DNA of 64,000 nucleotides from Candidatus Poribacteria bacterium. Its GTDB lineage: Bacteria; Poribacteria; WGA-4E; WGA-3G. The stretch is from the NCBI GenBank assembly GCA_028821605.1, contig JAPPFM010000007.1:86648-150647 (forward strand). The letters run 5' to 3'. Position numbers and translations under genes: made by a program. This document shows positions 63,783-64,000 of the stretch, piece after piece (position 1 is the stretch's first letter; each line of letters starts with the position of its first letter). The notes beneath the pieces are model-generated. The model was not told the origin of the DNA. It was given only the letters and a program-made list of their open reading frames with translations, and ran no database searches.

Positions 63783-64000
63783 GTGAAATATAGATTGAAC
63801 GTTATTATGGTTTTAGCCGTTGCTGTGGGTCTTTGGTCTATAGACGCGTTTGCAGCGGATCTTACGGAGGGACTTGTCGGCTATTGGCCCCTGGATGGCA
63901 ATGGCAACGACGAATCAGGTAATGGAAAGGATGCCAAATTAGAAAAGGGCGCGAAATGGTCTGACGACGGTTGGGTGAACGGTGCCGTTGATTTTGATGG
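63783..64000 (+). CDS. Exported LamG-domain protein (5' part, runs off window)
   Basis: The frame opens at GTG 63783 with a perfect aaggaggt site and is still open at 64000 (72 codons). The N-terminus is a signal peptide (V-I-M-V-L-A-V-A-V-G-L-W-S-I-D-A-F-A, cleavage after A-F-A near 24). The mature part begins G-L-V-G-Y-W-P-L-D-G-N-G-N-D-E-S-G-N-G, the usual opening of bacterial LamG domains, and matches the same region of the gene at 43963. Its C-terminus, where the shared K-L-x-T-x-W motif would lie, is outside the window. Confidence 0.85.
   Translation, partial: MKYRLNVIMVLAVAVGLWSIDAFAADLTEGLVGYWPLDGNGNDESGNGKDAKLEKGAKWSDDGWVNGAVDFD

Overview
The window looks like a chromosomal piece of an uncultured Gram-negative-type bacterium, most likely Candidatus Poribacteria or a close PVC/FCB-like lineage. 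This is inferred from gene style, not from a marker gene: several sugar-phosphate isomerase/epimerase TIM barrels, two phytanoyl-CoA dioxygenases, LamG and DUF1080-like secreted proteins, a eukaryote-type glycogen branching enzyme, two sigma-54 activators, an IS605-type tnpB, and many short interspersed palindromes between genes. There is no rRNA or tRNA gene, and no CRISPR array was seen.

Layout. 0-4.6 kb (minus strand): an STT3-like oligosaccharyltransferase that runs off the left edge, preceded by two proteins sharing a duplicated ~100-residue module (one membrane-anchored and His-rich), and a small Cys-rich secreted protein. 5-12.7 kb (minus): a sigma-54 activator, a beta-hydroxyacid dehydrogenase, a flippase-like membrane protein, nadC, a TIM-barrel isomerase, a PlsC-type acyltransferase and a ManA-like isomerase. 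13-22.4 kb (minus): a defence-type operon of an Eco57I-like DNA methyltransferase/restriction protein with an apparent 1-nt frameshift, a protein joining 27 TPR repeats to a TaqI-like target-recognition domain, and a RecF/SMC-like ATPase. 22.5-28 kb (plus): a LolA-like protein, two FtsX/MacB-type permeases, their ATPase and an outer-membrane barrel, which together look like an envelope lipid or lipoprotein transport module. 28.3-31.6 kb: a second sigma-54 activator (GAFTSA variant) and two exported proteins of unknown role.

31.7-43.9 kb holds a nearly complete glycogen cycle: glgB, a glycogen-synthase-like glycosyltransferase, glgP and glgC, interleaved with a PhyH dioxygenase, a TolB-like propeller, a small winged-helix protein and hisB. 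44-51 kb encodes exported LamG, DUF1080-like, GspC/PilP-like, FN3-lipoprotein and barrel proteins, another PhyH dioxygenase, and dtd. 51.8-53.5 kb has a mannonate-dehydratase-like protein and a P-loop kinase.

53.6-57.4 kb is a second defence-type island: a beta-class DNA methyltransferase with a probable PD-(D/E)xK endonuclease partner, a compact structured-RNA candidate, a ParB-like gene interrupted by an in-frame stop, a second nuclease-like protein and the tail of an Rpn-type protein. 57.5-62 kb has a TPP-dependent 2-keto-acid decarboxylase, a TIM-barrel isomerase, a DapA-like aldolase and a Nudix hydrolase. 62.2-63.6 kb is a tnpB-only IS605/IS1341-like element. The window ends inside another LamG protein.

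The best candidates for something undescribed are the TPR/TaqI-domain operon, a shared C-terminal motif (V-x-P-x-x-K-L-x-T-x-W-[GS]-x-[IL]-K) on three unrelated exported proteins, the ~80-nt folded RNA candidate at 55.3 kb, and repeat families that sit inside reading frames or supply ribosome-binding sites.
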